Assembly (NCBI RefSeq): GCF_004340665.1
Contig: NZ_SLWO01000001.1
Location: 223,945 to 287,944, forward strand
DNA length: 64,000 nt
Reading direction: 5' to 3'
DNA from: Pedobacter psychrotolerans
Lineage (GTDB): Bacteria; Bacteroidota; Bacteroidia; Sphingobacteriales; Sphingobacteriaceae
The notes beneath the pieces are model-generated. The model had not been told where the DNA came from. It saw nothing but the letters and a program-made list of their open reading frames with translations, and searched no databases. Shown here piece after piece: positions 36,160 to 45,752 of the stretch. Each line of letters opens with the position of its first letter. The stretch's first letter is position 1. A program made the translations under genes and the position numbers.

Positions 36160-36942
36160 TTATAGATATTTATGCTTAAAATTCTTAATTTTCTGATTTA
36201 GAAAAGCAAGAATTTTTTTTGGTATTTGATTAACTAATGTACGTTGCAATTTTTTTCTAAAGAACACACCTTCTGGATAATTAAGTGCCTTGATTGCCTG
36301 TGGGTTTATAAACTTACTTTTGGAATAGCCATCCCTTACGCTTGGCCATCTGTATTTCGCAATAATATGCTCAGATTGAGGTTTTAAAAATTCGAATTGC
36401 CAAGGTGAATTAATTAGCATATCGGTAGCCAATTGGCAAAGTTCTATAAGATAAACTACATTAATTAATCCTGCACCTATTTGAGTGAAATATTTATAAT
36501 CTCTTTCTGTTTTGCTGAAGAGTTCTGAGTCGATGTTTAAATTATAATTACATACATTATCATAATGAGGGAAATATAAATATTTCCAATTCTCAGCTTG
36601 AAAAGCAAATTCAATTTTATTTATTCTTTGTTCATCAATTTTTGTAAGTGGTAAAAGATCATCTAATATCAAATAAACATGCTCAATTGTTGGGTTGTTT
36701 TTTTGAAATGATAGAACTCCTTCATGTAATATTTTTACCCAGGAATAGTCAGAAGGGAATCTATAAATCTTTGTTGCGAAAGCATCAAGGTTTTGACTTT
36801 TTCTATTTCTGTCACTAATGATATAAATATTTCCGTGATTGGGCCAGGTGTAGGATAATAACTCTAGTGAAAATGTTAGCAAAGATTCCATTTTGTGAAA
36901 TGTTGGAACCAAAATTGGAATTTTAGTAGATTTTGATGTCAT
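36160..36942 (-). CDS. Glycosyltransferase-like protein of uncertain family
   Basis: The start is the ATG at 36942, which overlaps the TGA of the upstream gene as ATGA; a more distal ATG at 36984 would lie inside that gene. The 260-residue protein opens TSKSTKIPILVPTFHKMESLLTFSLELLSYTWP, similar to GT2 proteins. It has LILDDLLPL in the place of a DxD motif and a fold-like SYTWPNHGNIYIISD. No family signature settles the function. Context (between a GT2 and an acyltransferase gene) supports a sugar-transfer or related role. Confidence 0.62.
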   Translation of the reverse strand: MTSKSTKIPILVPTFHKMESLLTFSLELLSYTWPNHGNIYIISDRNRKSQNLDAFATKIYRFPSDYSWVKILHEGVLSFQKNNPTIEHVYLILDDLLPLTKIDEQRINKIEFAFQAENWKYLYFPHYDNVCNYNLNIDSELFSKTERDYKYFTQIGAGLINVVYLIELCQLATDMLINSPWQFEFLKPQSEHIIAKYRWPSVRDGYSKSKFINPQAIKALNYPEGVFFRKKLQRTLVNQIPKKILAFLNQKIKNFKHKYL

Positions 36943-37892
36943 TTTAATCCCATCAAATTTTTTGTGAATTTTACTAATTTCCATCCGAAAATATTAACAA
37001 GTATCCTTGTTTTATCTCCTGCAGGGAATGGTAGGCGTGAACCACCAAGCTGTTTAATTTTCTGAGTAACTAAGGTATATAATTTTGGATGGTTGAGATA
37101 TAAATCATAACTCAAATTTTGATAGATATCTGCTGCTATTTTTCTGATCAGATTAGAATTTTCATAGTTTAGCAAATATTCCAGACCCAGTGAAATTGAA
37201 AGATAAGCTGACTCATAAGCTTTTTTGGTTTTTTGATTTGAGAGCGAATTTTCAATGCCCGATCGGTAATATAATATAGCATCTTTTACAAACCTGATTT
37301 CTTTACTTTTTAATAGAACTCGAATAAAAAATTCGAAATCATTAATTAAGTTTAGTCGCTCATCCCATAAACCAGATATTAAAAGTATATTCCTAGGAAT
37401 TAGCCACAAGCCACATTGCATCATATTATTTCCAGATGCTAATGAAGTTTTTAACCATTCTATTGATTTCATATCTTTCCAAACTTCCTCCGTACTCAAT
37501 TTAAAAGTATTTACATCATTATTGTAGAATCTGCCCCAAGAAGCAGAAGCAATAACATTGGAGGTATTTCGAAGTGCAATTACTTGGTCCTCTATAAAAT
37601 TAGCAGATAACAAATCATCAGCATCTAAGAATTTAATATAATCGCCATTTGATTGTTCAAATGCCCTGTTTGCAGCAGCACATTGCCCTCTATTTTCTTG
37701 GTTAATGACTATGACCTTGTTAGAGGTATAATTATTTAAAATTTCTAATGTATCATCTTCCGAACCATCGTTTACTATTATGACTTCTATATTCTCGTAA
37801 GTTTGAAGAAAGACTGAGTTTAAGGTTTCGGCTATGTATTTGGCAGCATTATATGCAGGGATACATATAGAGACTAGCGGGAAATCTTTCAC
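36939..37892 (-). CDS. Family 2 glycosyltransferase
   Basis: The 317-residue enzyme has the GT2 start VSICIPAYNAAKYIAETLNSVFLQTY, the nucleotide-binding IVNDGSEDDTLEIL, and the metal-binding FLDADDLLSANFI near residue 95. ENRGQCAAANRAFEQ also fits the family. It ends with a helical tail. It overlaps the next gene by 4 bases. Confidence 0.93.
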   Translation of the reverse strand: MKDFPLVSICIPAYNAAKYIAETLNSVFLQTYENIEVIIVNDGSEDDTLEILNNYTSNKVIVINQENRGQCAAANRAFEQSNGDYIKFLDADDLLSANFIEDQVIALRNTSNVIASASWGRFYNNDVNTFKLSTEEVWKDMKSIEWLKTSLASGNNMMQCGLWLIPRNILLISGLWDERLNLINDFEFFIRVLLKSKEIRFVKDAILYYRSGIENSLSNQKTKKAYESAYLSISLGLEYLLNYENSNLIRKIAADIYQNLSYDLYLNHPKLYTLVTQKIKQLGGSRLPFPAGDKTRILVNIFGWKLVKFTKNLMGLK

Positions 37893-37899
37893 GGTTTCT

Positions 37900-38724
37900 T
37901 TAAGGTAAATAAGCCTTATACTTTGTTTTTAATTTTTGAAATAAAGAACTTTTATGCATTTTTCCATGAGGGTCAATGTTATATCGTTTCCACATTTCAC
38001 TGCAAAGATGAATGGCATAGGTTTGGTCAGTTAAGAAATAACCACGTTTTTCTAATTTAAAGCTAAGGATTTTTCTTAATGCATTTTTGATCAAAAATTT
38101 GTAGTCTAACTTTTCAAAAGCGATAATTTTATTTGTCCATCTCCAGGAGATAGGATTAATTATATTATAAGAAAGTACTGTTATTGGTATTTTACTAGCA
38201 CATTTTTGTACCAAGAATGGCCCAAACTCACAGTAATTCAAACTTTCTGTTTTGAAATTAATAAAGTTATCAAGTCGCTTCTCGAGTTCGTCGATTAAAT
38301 AGGTTGCTGTTAGTGAATTTTTCTTAATCTTCATAAAGCAATTACTCGCACACGATCCATAATTATATTCAAAAGTAGAGCAAAAATATTCATCAATATC
38401 TATTTCGTATACGTTTTTTATAAATATAACATCTGTATCTGAATATATTCCACCAACTTTAGCGAGGAGTTTGTATCTAAAAATATCACTTACATTAGGT
38501 AATTGTAGCCGTAAGTCATTAATATAATAATTCAACTCATCTTTAGACATAATTACTCTTGCATCTTTTTTTATTACATAATCTGTAACACCGTCGATTT
38601 CATTATAACACCATAAAACTGGTGTCATTTGGTTTGCAATACAAGATGCAAATGCAAGCTGTTCCGTTGGCGAAATATTATTACCTATCCAAAAGAAATT
38701 AATTTCATTTAAATATTTTTCCAT
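37900..38724 (-). CDS. DXD-sugar glycosyltransferase (GT32/capsular synthesis type)
   Basis: The 274-residue protein has the DXD-region signature SDIFRYKLLAKVGGIYSDTDVIFIKN (about residues 78-103), shared by Och1-like and other capsular glycosyltransferases that use a nucleotide sugar. It opens INFFWIGNNISPTEQLAFASCIANQ, as usual for the group. It overlaps the upstream gene by 16 bases, and its end lies 8 bases before the next start. Confidence 0.85.
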   Translation of the reverse strand: MEKYLNEINFFWIGNNISPTEQLAFASCIANQMTPVLWCYNEIDGVTDYVIKKDARVIMSKDELNYYINDLRLQLPNVSDIFRYKLLAKVGGIYSDTDVIFIKNVYEIDIDEYFCSTFEYNYGSCASNCFMKIKKNSLTATYLIDELEKRLDNFINFKTESLNYCEFGPFLVQKCASKIPITVLSYNIINPISWRWTNKIIAFEKLDYKFLIKNALRKILSFKLEKRGYFLTDQTYAIHLCSEMWKRYNIDPHGKMHKSSLFQKLKTKYKAYLP

Positions 38725-39626
38725 GCTTTTTCAAAGTAATATTTTTTTGAAAGATCTACATAATGCTTTAGTTTAGCAATTTCATCATCAGATTTGCTAT
38801 CTTCAGGATTAACAATATATTGTTTTTTATTTAATATTGTTTTTTGTTCATTTGCAATAAGCATTGCAGATAGTGCTTGTTCCAAAAAATAAGAGCCTCC
38901 TTGTTTATACTCTAATTCTTGACTCCAATTTTCTAAATTACTCCAATTAATATTTTTAGAATTTGAACCAAATACGCCCACATTCAATAGTTTAGGTATT
39001 TCAAAACCACATAGATCATGCATTAATTTTTTATCATATCCATAAGATTCAACTGTGTCTAGCATATATAAACAGCCTTCAGGATCTTTTAACCAATTAA
39101 TCATTTCTAAAGGTTCATTCCAAAATAACATATCAGAATCTAAAACAAGTTTGTAAGTTTCATCTCCAATAGTGTGGATGTCAGTCAGTTTTTTAATGTG
39201 TGGATATACTTTCCTTTTATAATGCAGATATGGAAAATCCTTAATTGGCAATTTCGATTCTAGGTTAGCTTCTACTTCTTGTTTAGTTATAATTTTTACA
39301 TCTGGCATTTGTTCATTGGCCTGATTAATTAATTTTTGATCAAAGCTCCCATCATCTATTAGTATAAACTGAAATGGTATTTTTGAAACTTTTTTTAATG
39401 AAAATGCACAAAATAGGGTTTGGTAAAGATAATTTTGGCCAGTTAAGAAATAAATTTTATAACCCTTTTGGTTAGAGATAATAGGAGGAAGCAATGTGCT
39501 AGCTTTGATCATTTCTTGCTTCCCAGCCAACATTTTTCTATAACTGATTATTCCACCGAAACGTTGGATGGTTTTCCATTTGGAAACAGGGTATCTATAT
39601 AAATGATTGATTAGGTATTGCATCAA
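38709..39626 (-). CDS. GT-A fold glycosyltransferase
   Basis: The 305-residue protein has YKIYFLTGQNYLYQTLFCAFSL, then FQFILIDDGSFDQKLI and the metal-binding LVLDSDMLFWNEPLEMI near residue 165. It ends with GGSYFLEQALSAMLIANEQ, giving a GT8-like or related GT-A plan. The exact family is uncertain because N- and C-terminal regions are unusual. Two Met codons at the start are equally possible. Confidence 0.78.
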   Translation of the reverse strand: MMQYLINHLYRYPVSKWKTIQRFGGIISYRKMLAGKQEMIKASTLLPPIISNQKGYKIYFLTGQNYLYQTLFCAFSLKKVSKIPFQFILIDDGSFDQKLINQANEQMPDVKIITKQEVEANLESKLPIKDFPYLHYKRKVYPHIKKLTDIHTIGDETYKLVLDSDMLFWNEPLEMINWLKDPEGCLYMLDTVESYGYDKKLMHDLCGFEIPKLLNVGVFGSNSKNINWSNLENWSQELEYKQGGSYFLEQALSAMLIANEQKTILNKKQYIVNPEDSKSDDEIAKLKHYVDLSKKYYFEKAWKNI

Positions 39627-39635
39627 TTTCTTTAT

Positions 39636-40565
39636 TTACTTTTTATTAGATTTCAATTCTGACAATGCATCATACAAGCCGCAAGCACCACAGAAACGAA
39701 TAAAATTTGATTCATTACTCCATGGTCGGTAAATAAACCAAGCCTTTATTTTCCTTAAAGGAACTGACCACCTGGAAATTTTATACCACGGATTGATTTT
39801 ATGTTCATTAAGTAGAACTATCCAGGATCTTGTAGAGTCCTTATTCAATCTACCTAAATAGGTTTTCGTTGTTCGCTCTAAAGGGATAATATGTTTTAAA
39901 GTGAGAGATGGGAAATATCCAACTTTCAATCCAGCTTTTAGTATCTCTAAAATAATATCGTTATCCCCTCCAGAACTTAATGATTTTCCTGTTCTATCTT
40001 TAATAATGGATTTTTTATTTGTGACTTTATCGATATAATTGCCTAATGTTGATTTTTTTATCACCATTCCGGCTCCAATAGGTGCGCTTTCTGGATAGCA
40101 ATTTTGCCATTTTTCTATAATAATTTCTTCACCTAAATCCCTTAGAGCTAAATTTCCATAGAAATTCTTTAACCAGGAGGGTGGTTCAAAATCAAATAAG
40201 GGTAAGGATTTACCACCAATAGCGCCTAGCTTACTATCATTTTCAAATATGCTGTAAGCATTGGCTAAATAATCTGTGGAAAGTATATTGTCATCATCAA
40301 CCATTATAATTAAATTCCCTTGACTCTCTTGGAAGCCTTTTAAGCGGGCATACGTTAAACCTGCTTTAGGCTCTTTAGTTATCTTTCCATTTGGATGCCA
40401 ACTAATATCTATACGATCAGTAAAAGGATTGTCAGAGTTGTTATCAATTATTAATAATTCCCAATTATAAATTATAAATGTTTGATTTTTTAACCCAACT
40501 AATGTTTGATTAAGCCTCTGCATATTAGGGTTGAAGGTAGAGATAACGACAGAAATTTTTATCAT
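39636..40565 (-). CDS. Family 2 glycosyltransferase
   Basis: The 309-residue enzyme has IKISVVISTFNPNMQRLNQTLVGL, LLIIDNNSDNPF and the DxD-type NLIIMVDDDNILS near residue 95. The segment PESAPIGAGMVIKKSTLGNYI in mid-protein and SLSSGGDNDIILEILKAGLKVGYFPSLTLKHIIPLERT match the acceptor region of this GT2 subgroup. It overlaps the acyltransferase gene by 4 bases and is 9 bases from the next. Confidence 0.92.
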   Translation of the reverse strand: MIKISVVISTFNPNMQRLNQTLVGLKNQTFIIYNWELLIIDNNSDNPFTDRIDISWHPNGKITKEPKAGLTYARLKGFQESQGNLIIMVDDDNILSTDYLANAYSIFENDSKLGAIGGKSLPLFDFEPPSWLKNFYGNLALRDLGEEIIIEKWQNCYPESAPIGAGMVIKKSTLGNYIDKVTNKKSIIKDRTGKSLSSGGDNDIILEILKAGLKVGYFPSLTLKHIIPLERTTKTYLGRLNKDSTRSWIVLLNEHKINPWYKISRWSVPLRKIKAWFIYRPWSNESNFIRFCGACGLYDALSELKSNKK

Positions 40566-41101
40566 TTGCGATATTTGATAACTTTTGCTGGGTTACCAAC
40601 AGCTATGGTATAAGCCGGTATATCTTTATTCACAATAGTACCTGCGCCAATGACTGCGCCGTTTCCAATAGATACTCCTCCTAAAATGGTACAATTTGCA
40701 CCAATCCAAACATCTGAACCAATTTGCACTGGTAGTAAAATATCTGGCTGGTTTCTGATTAATTCATTTTTAAACGGTATAGTATGATTTGACGAAACTA
40801 TACATGTGTGCATAGCAATTAATGTATTTTCACCTATTAAAACACCTGCATGACCGTATATTATTACATATTCTCCTAAGAAAACATTATGCTTTAATTG
40901 AACTTTTCCTCCGTAGGATTTTATAATGCAACCATAACCTATTTCGCATTTCTCATCAATGATGATTTCTCCACTTCGATTATTCAATTTGTTTAATTGT
41001 AGGATGATATTTGAATGTAAGTTACAATCAGAATTAATTGAAATTCCTAAAACTCTCAAGTATAATATTTTTGTATTTTGAACTAATTTTTTAATCCACA
41101 T
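40562..41101 (-). CDS. Hexapeptide-repeat acyltransferase (sugar O-acetyltransferase)
   Basis: The 179-residue protein has left-handed beta-helix hexapeptides (IGYGCIIKSYGGKVQLKHNVFLGEYVIIYG, IGSDVWIGANCTILGGVSIGNGAVIGAGTIV as runs of units) and ends AVGNPAKVIKYRK. A His in SSNHTIPF fits the catalytic position. It probably acetylates a sugar using acetyl-CoA in the cytoplasm. It is one of three acyltransferases of the locus, with the WcaF-like and OafA-like ones. Confidence 0.9.
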   Translation of the reverse strand: MWIKKLVQNTKILYLRVLGISINSDCNLHSNIILQLNKLNNRSGEIIIDEKCEIGYGCIIKSYGGKVQLKHNVFLGEYVIIYGHAGVLIGENTLIAMHTCIVSSNHTIPFKNELIRNQPDILLPVQIGSDVWIGANCTILGGVSIGNGAVIGAGTIVNKDIPAYTIAVGNPAKVIKYRK

Positions 41102-41110
41102 GATATAAAC

Positions 41111-42001
41111 CTAAATTTTAGCTTTTACAATTGTAATCATCCAAATCATTTGGCCATAAATTTTTTTGATAAAATTTGGTTTCCAAGCAGTTTTTGATTG
41201 ATAATGTTTATAAACTTTTTCGCTAAATCCATTATAACCTATAAGCCAGGGCTTATTTCCACCTGCGAAATGAATTACTATTGGAAACTTAATCGCCTCT
41301 TCATACCCGAACTTATCATAACGCTCAATAAGGTTTTGATTATCTGAATTTTTAAGTTCTTTATTGAAAATAAAAGGCTGAACATTCCACTTTAATTTGA
41401 TAGGTAACCAAGAATCTAGAAATAATATATTTAGAATATCTTGATCCCACCATTTAATGCGATGACTTTCATTTTGAATTAAATGAAGGCTTTTTGAAAA
41501 TAATTTAAAATTTCTAATTTTTTTTAAATTTAATAGCATTACACCAGCATTAAAATAGAGCGAATTCTTATCTAACCCAATTTCTTGAGGATAATCATCC
41601 ATTCCTGCAGCAATAGTTGCAGCTAAATAATGTTCTTTAATATCGGTGTCCCATAATTCTTGTAAAGAGGATTGAATTAATATATCTGAATCAAGAAAAA
41701 GTACTTTTTCAACATATAATGGTAAAATATCTGGAATGAGCAACCTGAAGTAGGTAGCAATGGAGATATGATGACTAATAGGCGCTGCCTGTAAAATTGA
41801 AGGTTCTACTAATTCAAATATAAAAGTAATTGAACTACAATTTTCAAAAGTTTTATTGAATTTATATAATAACCTTTCTTTTATTTCTTCATGAATTACA
41901 AAACACCGAATATTTGTGTCAGGATTTTTCTCTATCAGAGAGACTAACATTGTAGCACAATACTCAATATAATTATTGTCAATTGTAATTACAATATCCA
42001 T
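41111..42001 (-). CDS. Family 8 glycosyltransferase
   Basis: The 296-residue enzyme has the GT8 pattern: MDIVITIDNNYIEYCATMLVSL at the start and the DxD motif in KVLFLDSDILIQSSLQELWD (about residue 98). YFNAGVMLLNLKKIR follows, then DQDILNILF and a late His in PIVIHFAGGNKPW. Retaining GT8 enzymes usually add glucose or galactose. It overlaps the upstream gene by 13 bases. Confidence 0.93.
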   Translation of the reverse strand: MDIVITIDNNYIEYCATMLVSLIEKNPDTNIRCFVIHEEIKERLLYKFNKTFENCSSITFIFELVEPSILQAAPISHHISIATYFRLLIPDILPLYVEKVLFLDSDILIQSSLQELWDTDIKEHYLAATIAAGMDDYPQEIGLDKNSLYFNAGVMLLNLKKIRNFKLFSKSLHLIQNESHRIKWWDQDILNILFLDSWLPIKLKWNVQPFIFNKELKNSDNQNLIERYDKFGYEEAIKFPIVIHFAGGNKPWLIGYNGFSEKVYKHYQSKTAWKPNFIKKIYGQMIWMITIVKAKI

Positions 42002-42921
42002 TTAGAAATATTCATTTTTAGTGATAATATTCTTATCGATTGCTGTAAATAAAGCATTATCTTTTTTCTAGGAACATCCATAAAATAATTTTCTTTATAG
42101 AAATTATATATTTTATTATGGAAAGATTTACTTGACTTTTCATTATTAAGAAAAATGACCTTAATAATTTTTATCATCTCTAGATTCCATTGAAAATTAT
42201 CTTTATTTGAAGAAACTGTTGATGACTTCGTTATTCTAAAATAATTATTTGTTTCAATGCTATAACATACCCTCCACTTATTATAAAAAATAGATATCCA
42301 TAAATACCAATCGCCACAATATCGAAATGAAGCGAGATTTGTTAACATATCAGTGGTAAGAAGAGATTTCTTAAAAACGACTGAACTTGTATTCAAAATA
42401 ATATTATGATAAATAAGATATTGTGACGCTATGTGCCTCGTATCACATATAAATGATTCATTCCATTTAGTAAACTTGGATTTATTAAGCCAATCATCAA
42501 ATAAATTCACTTTTTTATTATGTTCATCAATAAATATACTTTTGCTGTAAAAAAGGTCATACTTGGCATCCATGCCAATCAGAGCAGTGGAAAGGAAATT
42601 TGGATCACACCAGTCATCACTTTCTGCTATCCAAATATATTCACCTGAAGCCAATTCAAGACCTTTTTGCCATTGTTTAAATGGGCTACCACTGTTGTTT
42701 TGGTTATAAATAACCTGGGCTATCTGTACGTTATGGCGATAATTTTCAATTATTTCTCTGCTATCATCTGTGGAGTAATCATCCAGTATGATAAGTTCAA
42801 AATCTTGATAGGTTTGGTTTAGTATAGAATCTATTCTTTGGCTTAGATAGGGCGCATGATTATAGTTTGGTACTATAATAGATACTTTAGGGCGTTTAAT
42901 ATGGTCAAGAATCTTTTTCAA
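41989..42921 (-). CDS. Family 2 glycosyltransferase
   Basis: The 310-residue protein has VSIIVPNYNHAPYLSQRIDSILNQTYQ, LIILDDYSTDDSREII and the metal site WIAESDDWCDPNFL. It resembles GT2 enzymes that modify capsules and surface polysaccharides. The start overlaps the preceding gene's end by 17 bases. Confidence 0.92.
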   Translation of the reverse strand: MKKILDHIKRPKVSIIVPNYNHAPYLSQRIDSILNQTYQDFELIILDDYSTDDSREIIENYRHNVQIAQVIYNQNNSGSPFKQWQKGLELASGEYIWIAESDDWCDPNFLSTALIGMDAKYDLFYSKSIFIDEHNKKVNLFDDWLNKSKFTKWNESFICDTRHIASQYLIYHNIILNTSSVVFKKSLLTTDMLTNLASFRYCGDWYLWISIFYNKWRVCYSIETNNYFRITKSSTVSSNKDNFQWNLEMIKIIKVIFLNNEKSSKSFHNKIYNFYKENYFMDVPRKKIMLYLQQSIRILSLKMNISKWIL

Positions 42922-43720
42922 AACCTAGAATCTTTTTTAATCCTATATAAAGGTATTTAATAGATGATCTAAACGGATGCCTTCTATCATTCCAATAAAT
43001 TTGATTTATCACATTTGCATCTACTAAGGCATTTACAATATTTGTTCCGTGTTTTTTTAGCAAAAAGCGAAATGTATCATCAAATTTTCCGATAATCGAT
43101 ATATCTGAAATCATAGAGTTTTCCAGAATTCTATATTCATAGAGTTCTTCTTCAATAAAGTGAAACCTAAAGTCCTTTAAGTAACTGTTAATCCAAAATT
43201 CCCAATCTTCGAATCCCTGAAAAGGCATATTATAATCATAACCTTCGTTTTTTATCCATATTTCTTTCCGATAAATTGCGCAAGCATCTATATAATTGCC
43301 TAATAGTAACTCTGGTCCACTGAAACTCTTGGTTTCAAATTCCCTTGATTTGATGTCATCTCCAAAAAAGAATGGTTTGGCGTAAACGATATCACATTTA
43401 TTTGCTTCCAATAAAGGAAGCGCTTTTCTGATATAATCTTCCCTAATTTTATTATCAGCATCAAGTGGTAATATGTACTTACCTTTTGCTTGCATAATGC
43501 CAATATTTCTTGACTTTGCTAACCCTGAATTCTTCTGTTGAATTACATGATAACCAAGTGACTTTAACTCCATCATTTTATTAATGGTGTAAATATCTGT
43601 AGATCCATCGTCGACTATGATTATCTCGATTGGCTGATCCTTATAACTAAGCACACTATCGATCGCATCTTGGATATATTGGCCGTGATTATAGCAAGGA
43701 ATTACAACTGATAATATCAT
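42905..43720 (-). CDS. Family 2 glycosyltransferase
   Basis: The 271-residue protein has LSVVIPCYNHGQYIQDAIDSVL, IIIVDDGSTDIYTI and ILPLDADNKI as DxD region. The ending GFEDWEFWINSYLKDFRFHFIEEELYEYRI is a common GT2 acceptor-side signature. It overlaps the methyltransferase gene by 4 bases. Confidence 0.93.
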   Translation of the reverse strand: MILSVVIPCYNHGQYIQDAIDSVLSYKDQPIEIIIVDDGSTDIYTINKMMELKSLGYHVIQQKNSGLAKSRNIGIMQAKGKYILPLDADNKIREDYIRKALPLLEANKCDIVYAKPFFFGDDIKSREFETKSFSGPELLLGNYIDACAIYRKEIWIKNEGYDYNMPFQGFEDWEFWINSYLKDFRFHFIEEELYEYRILENSMISDISIIGKFDDTFRFLLKKHGTNIVNALVDANVINQIYWNDRRHPFRSSIKYLYIGLKKILGFEKDS

Positions 43721-44436
43721 TTTGCCTTTTTTGCTACGATAACGTAATTCATGGTATTAGAGTAGTCTATGGTGCCATTATTATCCAGAAACACAAAAAA
43801 CTTATTTAAAGATTTGATACCACCAATGATCTTTAATGTTGCCCTTATGAGTTTTCCTTTCAAGCCTGAAATAGAATAAATTTGTGGAAAAATTGCGTGT
43901 AGTAATGCTTGTCCTGCTACTGACCATTTACCACCATTTGATTTGATTTCTAAAATTTCGAATCCTGCTTTCTCTAAAATGTATCTAAAACCATGTTTAG
44001 TGAATCTAAAGAAGTCGTATGGCTCTTCGTGTAAGGGCCAATATAGTGGTCCGCTCAAAATAAATACCCCATCAGGTTTCAGTAATCTATATGCTTCATT
44101 AACCAGGCCTTGGTGATCTTCAACATGTTCAATAGTTTGTGTTGATATTATCGTATCAAATAGATTATTAGCTAAAGGAATCTCATTTGCCGGGCATAAA
44201 TAATCAACTTTATTTTCACTTGACTGAATGATATCTACTCCAATATAATTTACAATCTTATCAGCTAATTTATCTTGATATGGTTTGTTGCCACATCCAA
44301 TATCTAATAAACTACCATATGCATACTTTTCAAAGGCACTAAATAAATCGGCGTGATAGTATTTATAATGAAGATAATATAAATTATCAATTTTAATATC
44401 TGTACTGTTTAAACGACTAAGGCTTTTGGTTCTCAT
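43717..44436 (-). CDS. Class I SAM-dependent methyltransferase
   Basis: The 239-residue protein has LLDIGCGNKPYQDKL (SAM motif I), a GVDII acidic strand end, and IISTQTIEHVEDHQGLVNEAYRLLKPDGVFILSGP (motifs for Methyltransf_11). A late LHEEPYDFFRFTKHGFRYILEKAGFE is typical of surface-polysaccharide methyltransferases. It follows the Wzt-like ATPase by 3 bases; in some ABC-exported O-antigens a methyltransferase caps the chain, which would fit here, but is inferred. Confidence 0.9.
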   Translation of the reverse strand: MRTKSLSRLNSTDIKIDNLYYLHYKYYHADLFSAFEKYAYGSLLDIGCGNKPYQDKLADKIVNYIGVDIIQSSENKVDYLCPANEIPLANNLFDTIISTQTIEHVEDHQGLVNEAYRLLKPDGVFILSGPLYWPLHEEPYDFFRFTKHGFRYILEKAGFEILEIKSNGGKWSVAGQALLHAIFPQIYSISGLKGKLIRATLKIIGGIKSLNKFFVFLDNNGTIDYSNTMNYVIVAKKAK

Positions 44437-44439
44437 CTA

Positions 44440-45702
44440 TTATAAATTTGCCCATACGAAATCTTCTGTATATACACAGACATTTTTCTGCCATCCCCAT
44501 TCGATTATTTTATTAGGCATAATCACTTCGAATTCACAGACTCTATGAATTTCCTCAAACTTAGTTCTGCCTTTGCTTTCCGCTAAATGTAGAACTAAAT
44601 AATATTTATCAGCATAAAGCTTACAATTTGGAATAGTACATCGTACCCGATTAATACCTGCTTTTCGTAATATTTTGGTATCTGTATCAAATATGTACGT
44701 ATAAATAATAGGTAATTCTTTTGGATTGCTAATTTGTAATGATATTGCCATCCCTTCAATAATTTCAGGCATGTTGATATCAATATCTATCAATAAATCT
44801 TTACCATTCATATGAAAACCATTAAGTTCTGACGTTACTACCTGAGCTCGTGTAATCGAAGGACGATCAGCTTTAGGTTCTTTAATATAGACACCCACTT
44901 CATTAACATCAGTTTGTAAATAGGATTGAATAACTGTTTCTGTGTCTAAATAGGATTCTAATTTCCCATTTTTTAAGTAGATTGATTTATCTGTAAGCGT
45001 AGCAACAGCATCCATATTATGGCTCACAAACAACACCGTCCGGCCTTCGCCTTTACTCACTTCGCCCATTTTACCTAAACACTTTTTCTGAAATTCAGCA
45101 TCGCCTACGGCTAATACTTCATCAACGATTAAGATTTCGGATTCTAAATGTGCTGCTACAGCAAAAGCCAGGCGAACGTACATACCAGAAGAATAACGTT
45201 TAACAGGCGTGTCCAGATAGCGTTCAATTCCTGCGAAATCTACAATTTCTTCCAATTTACGCTGGATTTCCCTTTTTCGCATGCCCAGGATGGCACCATT
45301 TAGGAAGATATTTTCACGACCGCTTAATTCAGGGTGAAAACCTGTACCCACTTCTAACAAACTGGCTATTCTGCCTTTACCCGAAATTTTACCCGTAGTA
45401 GGAGCGGTAACTTTGCTTAAAATTTTGAGAAGTGTACTTTTACCTGCCCCATTGCGGCCAATAATGCCCACTGCATCACCTTGTTCAATCTCAAAATTGA
45501 TGTCTTTTAAGCTCCATACCACATCACTTTTACTGCGGGTATTTTGATTATTGCTTTCTCCGATGCGTAAAAAGGGATCTTCTTTTCCACGCATCCGTGC
45601 ATACCAGCGCTCTAAATCCCGACTAATGGTTCCGGTGCCGATTTGGCCTAGTTGGTAGGCTTTTGAGAGGTTTTCTACTTTTATAGCAACGTTGTTTGAC
45701 AA
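44440..45702 (-). CDS. ABC transporter ATP-binding protein of polysaccharide export (Wzt-like)
   Basis: The 420-residue protein has an ABC ATPase domain (about 1-245) with Walker A GRNGAGKST near residue 83, signature YSSGMYVRLAFAVA and Walker B ILIVDEVLAVGD. It is followed by a C-terminal beta-rich domain (about 260-420) of the Wzt type that can bind the polymer or its cap. With the permease gene at 46262 it forms the exporter of lipid-linked polysaccharide across the inner membrane. The two subunit genes are split by a small inserted-looking gene. Confidence 0.93.
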   Translation of the reverse strand: MSNNVAIKVENLSKAYQLGQIGTGTISRDLERWYARMRGKEDPFLRIGESNNQNTRSKSDVVWSLKDINFEIEQGDAVGIIGRNGAGKSTLLKILSKVTAPTTGKISGKGRIASLLEVGTGFHPELSGRENIFLNGAILGMRKREIQRKLEEIVDFAGIERYLDTPVKRYSSGMYVRLAFAVAAHLESEILIVDEVLAVGDAEFQKKCLGKMGEVSKGEGRTVLFVSHNMDAVATLTDKSIYLKNGKLESYLDTETVIQSYLQTDVNEVGVYIKEPKADRPSITRAQVVTSELNGFHMNGKDLLIDIDINMPEIIEGMAISLQISNPKELPIIYTYIFDTDTKILRKAGINRVRCTIPNCKLYADKYYLVLHLAESKGRTKFEEIHRVCEFEVIMPNKIIEWGWQKNVCVYTEDFVWANL

Positions 45703-45721
45703 GTGGTAGGGGGTTATTGTA

Positions 45722-45752
45722 GGTTATAGGGTTAGTATTGTTTAGGGGTTAG
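45722..45752. repeat. Left flank of nested inverted repeat around the four-helix-bundle gene
   Basis: GGTTATAGGGTTAG (45722-45735) and TAGGGGTTAG (45743-45752) are the left arms of two inverted repeats whose right arms are at 46231-46244 and 46219-46228. The inner arm overlaps the end of the small gene. Confidence 0.65.
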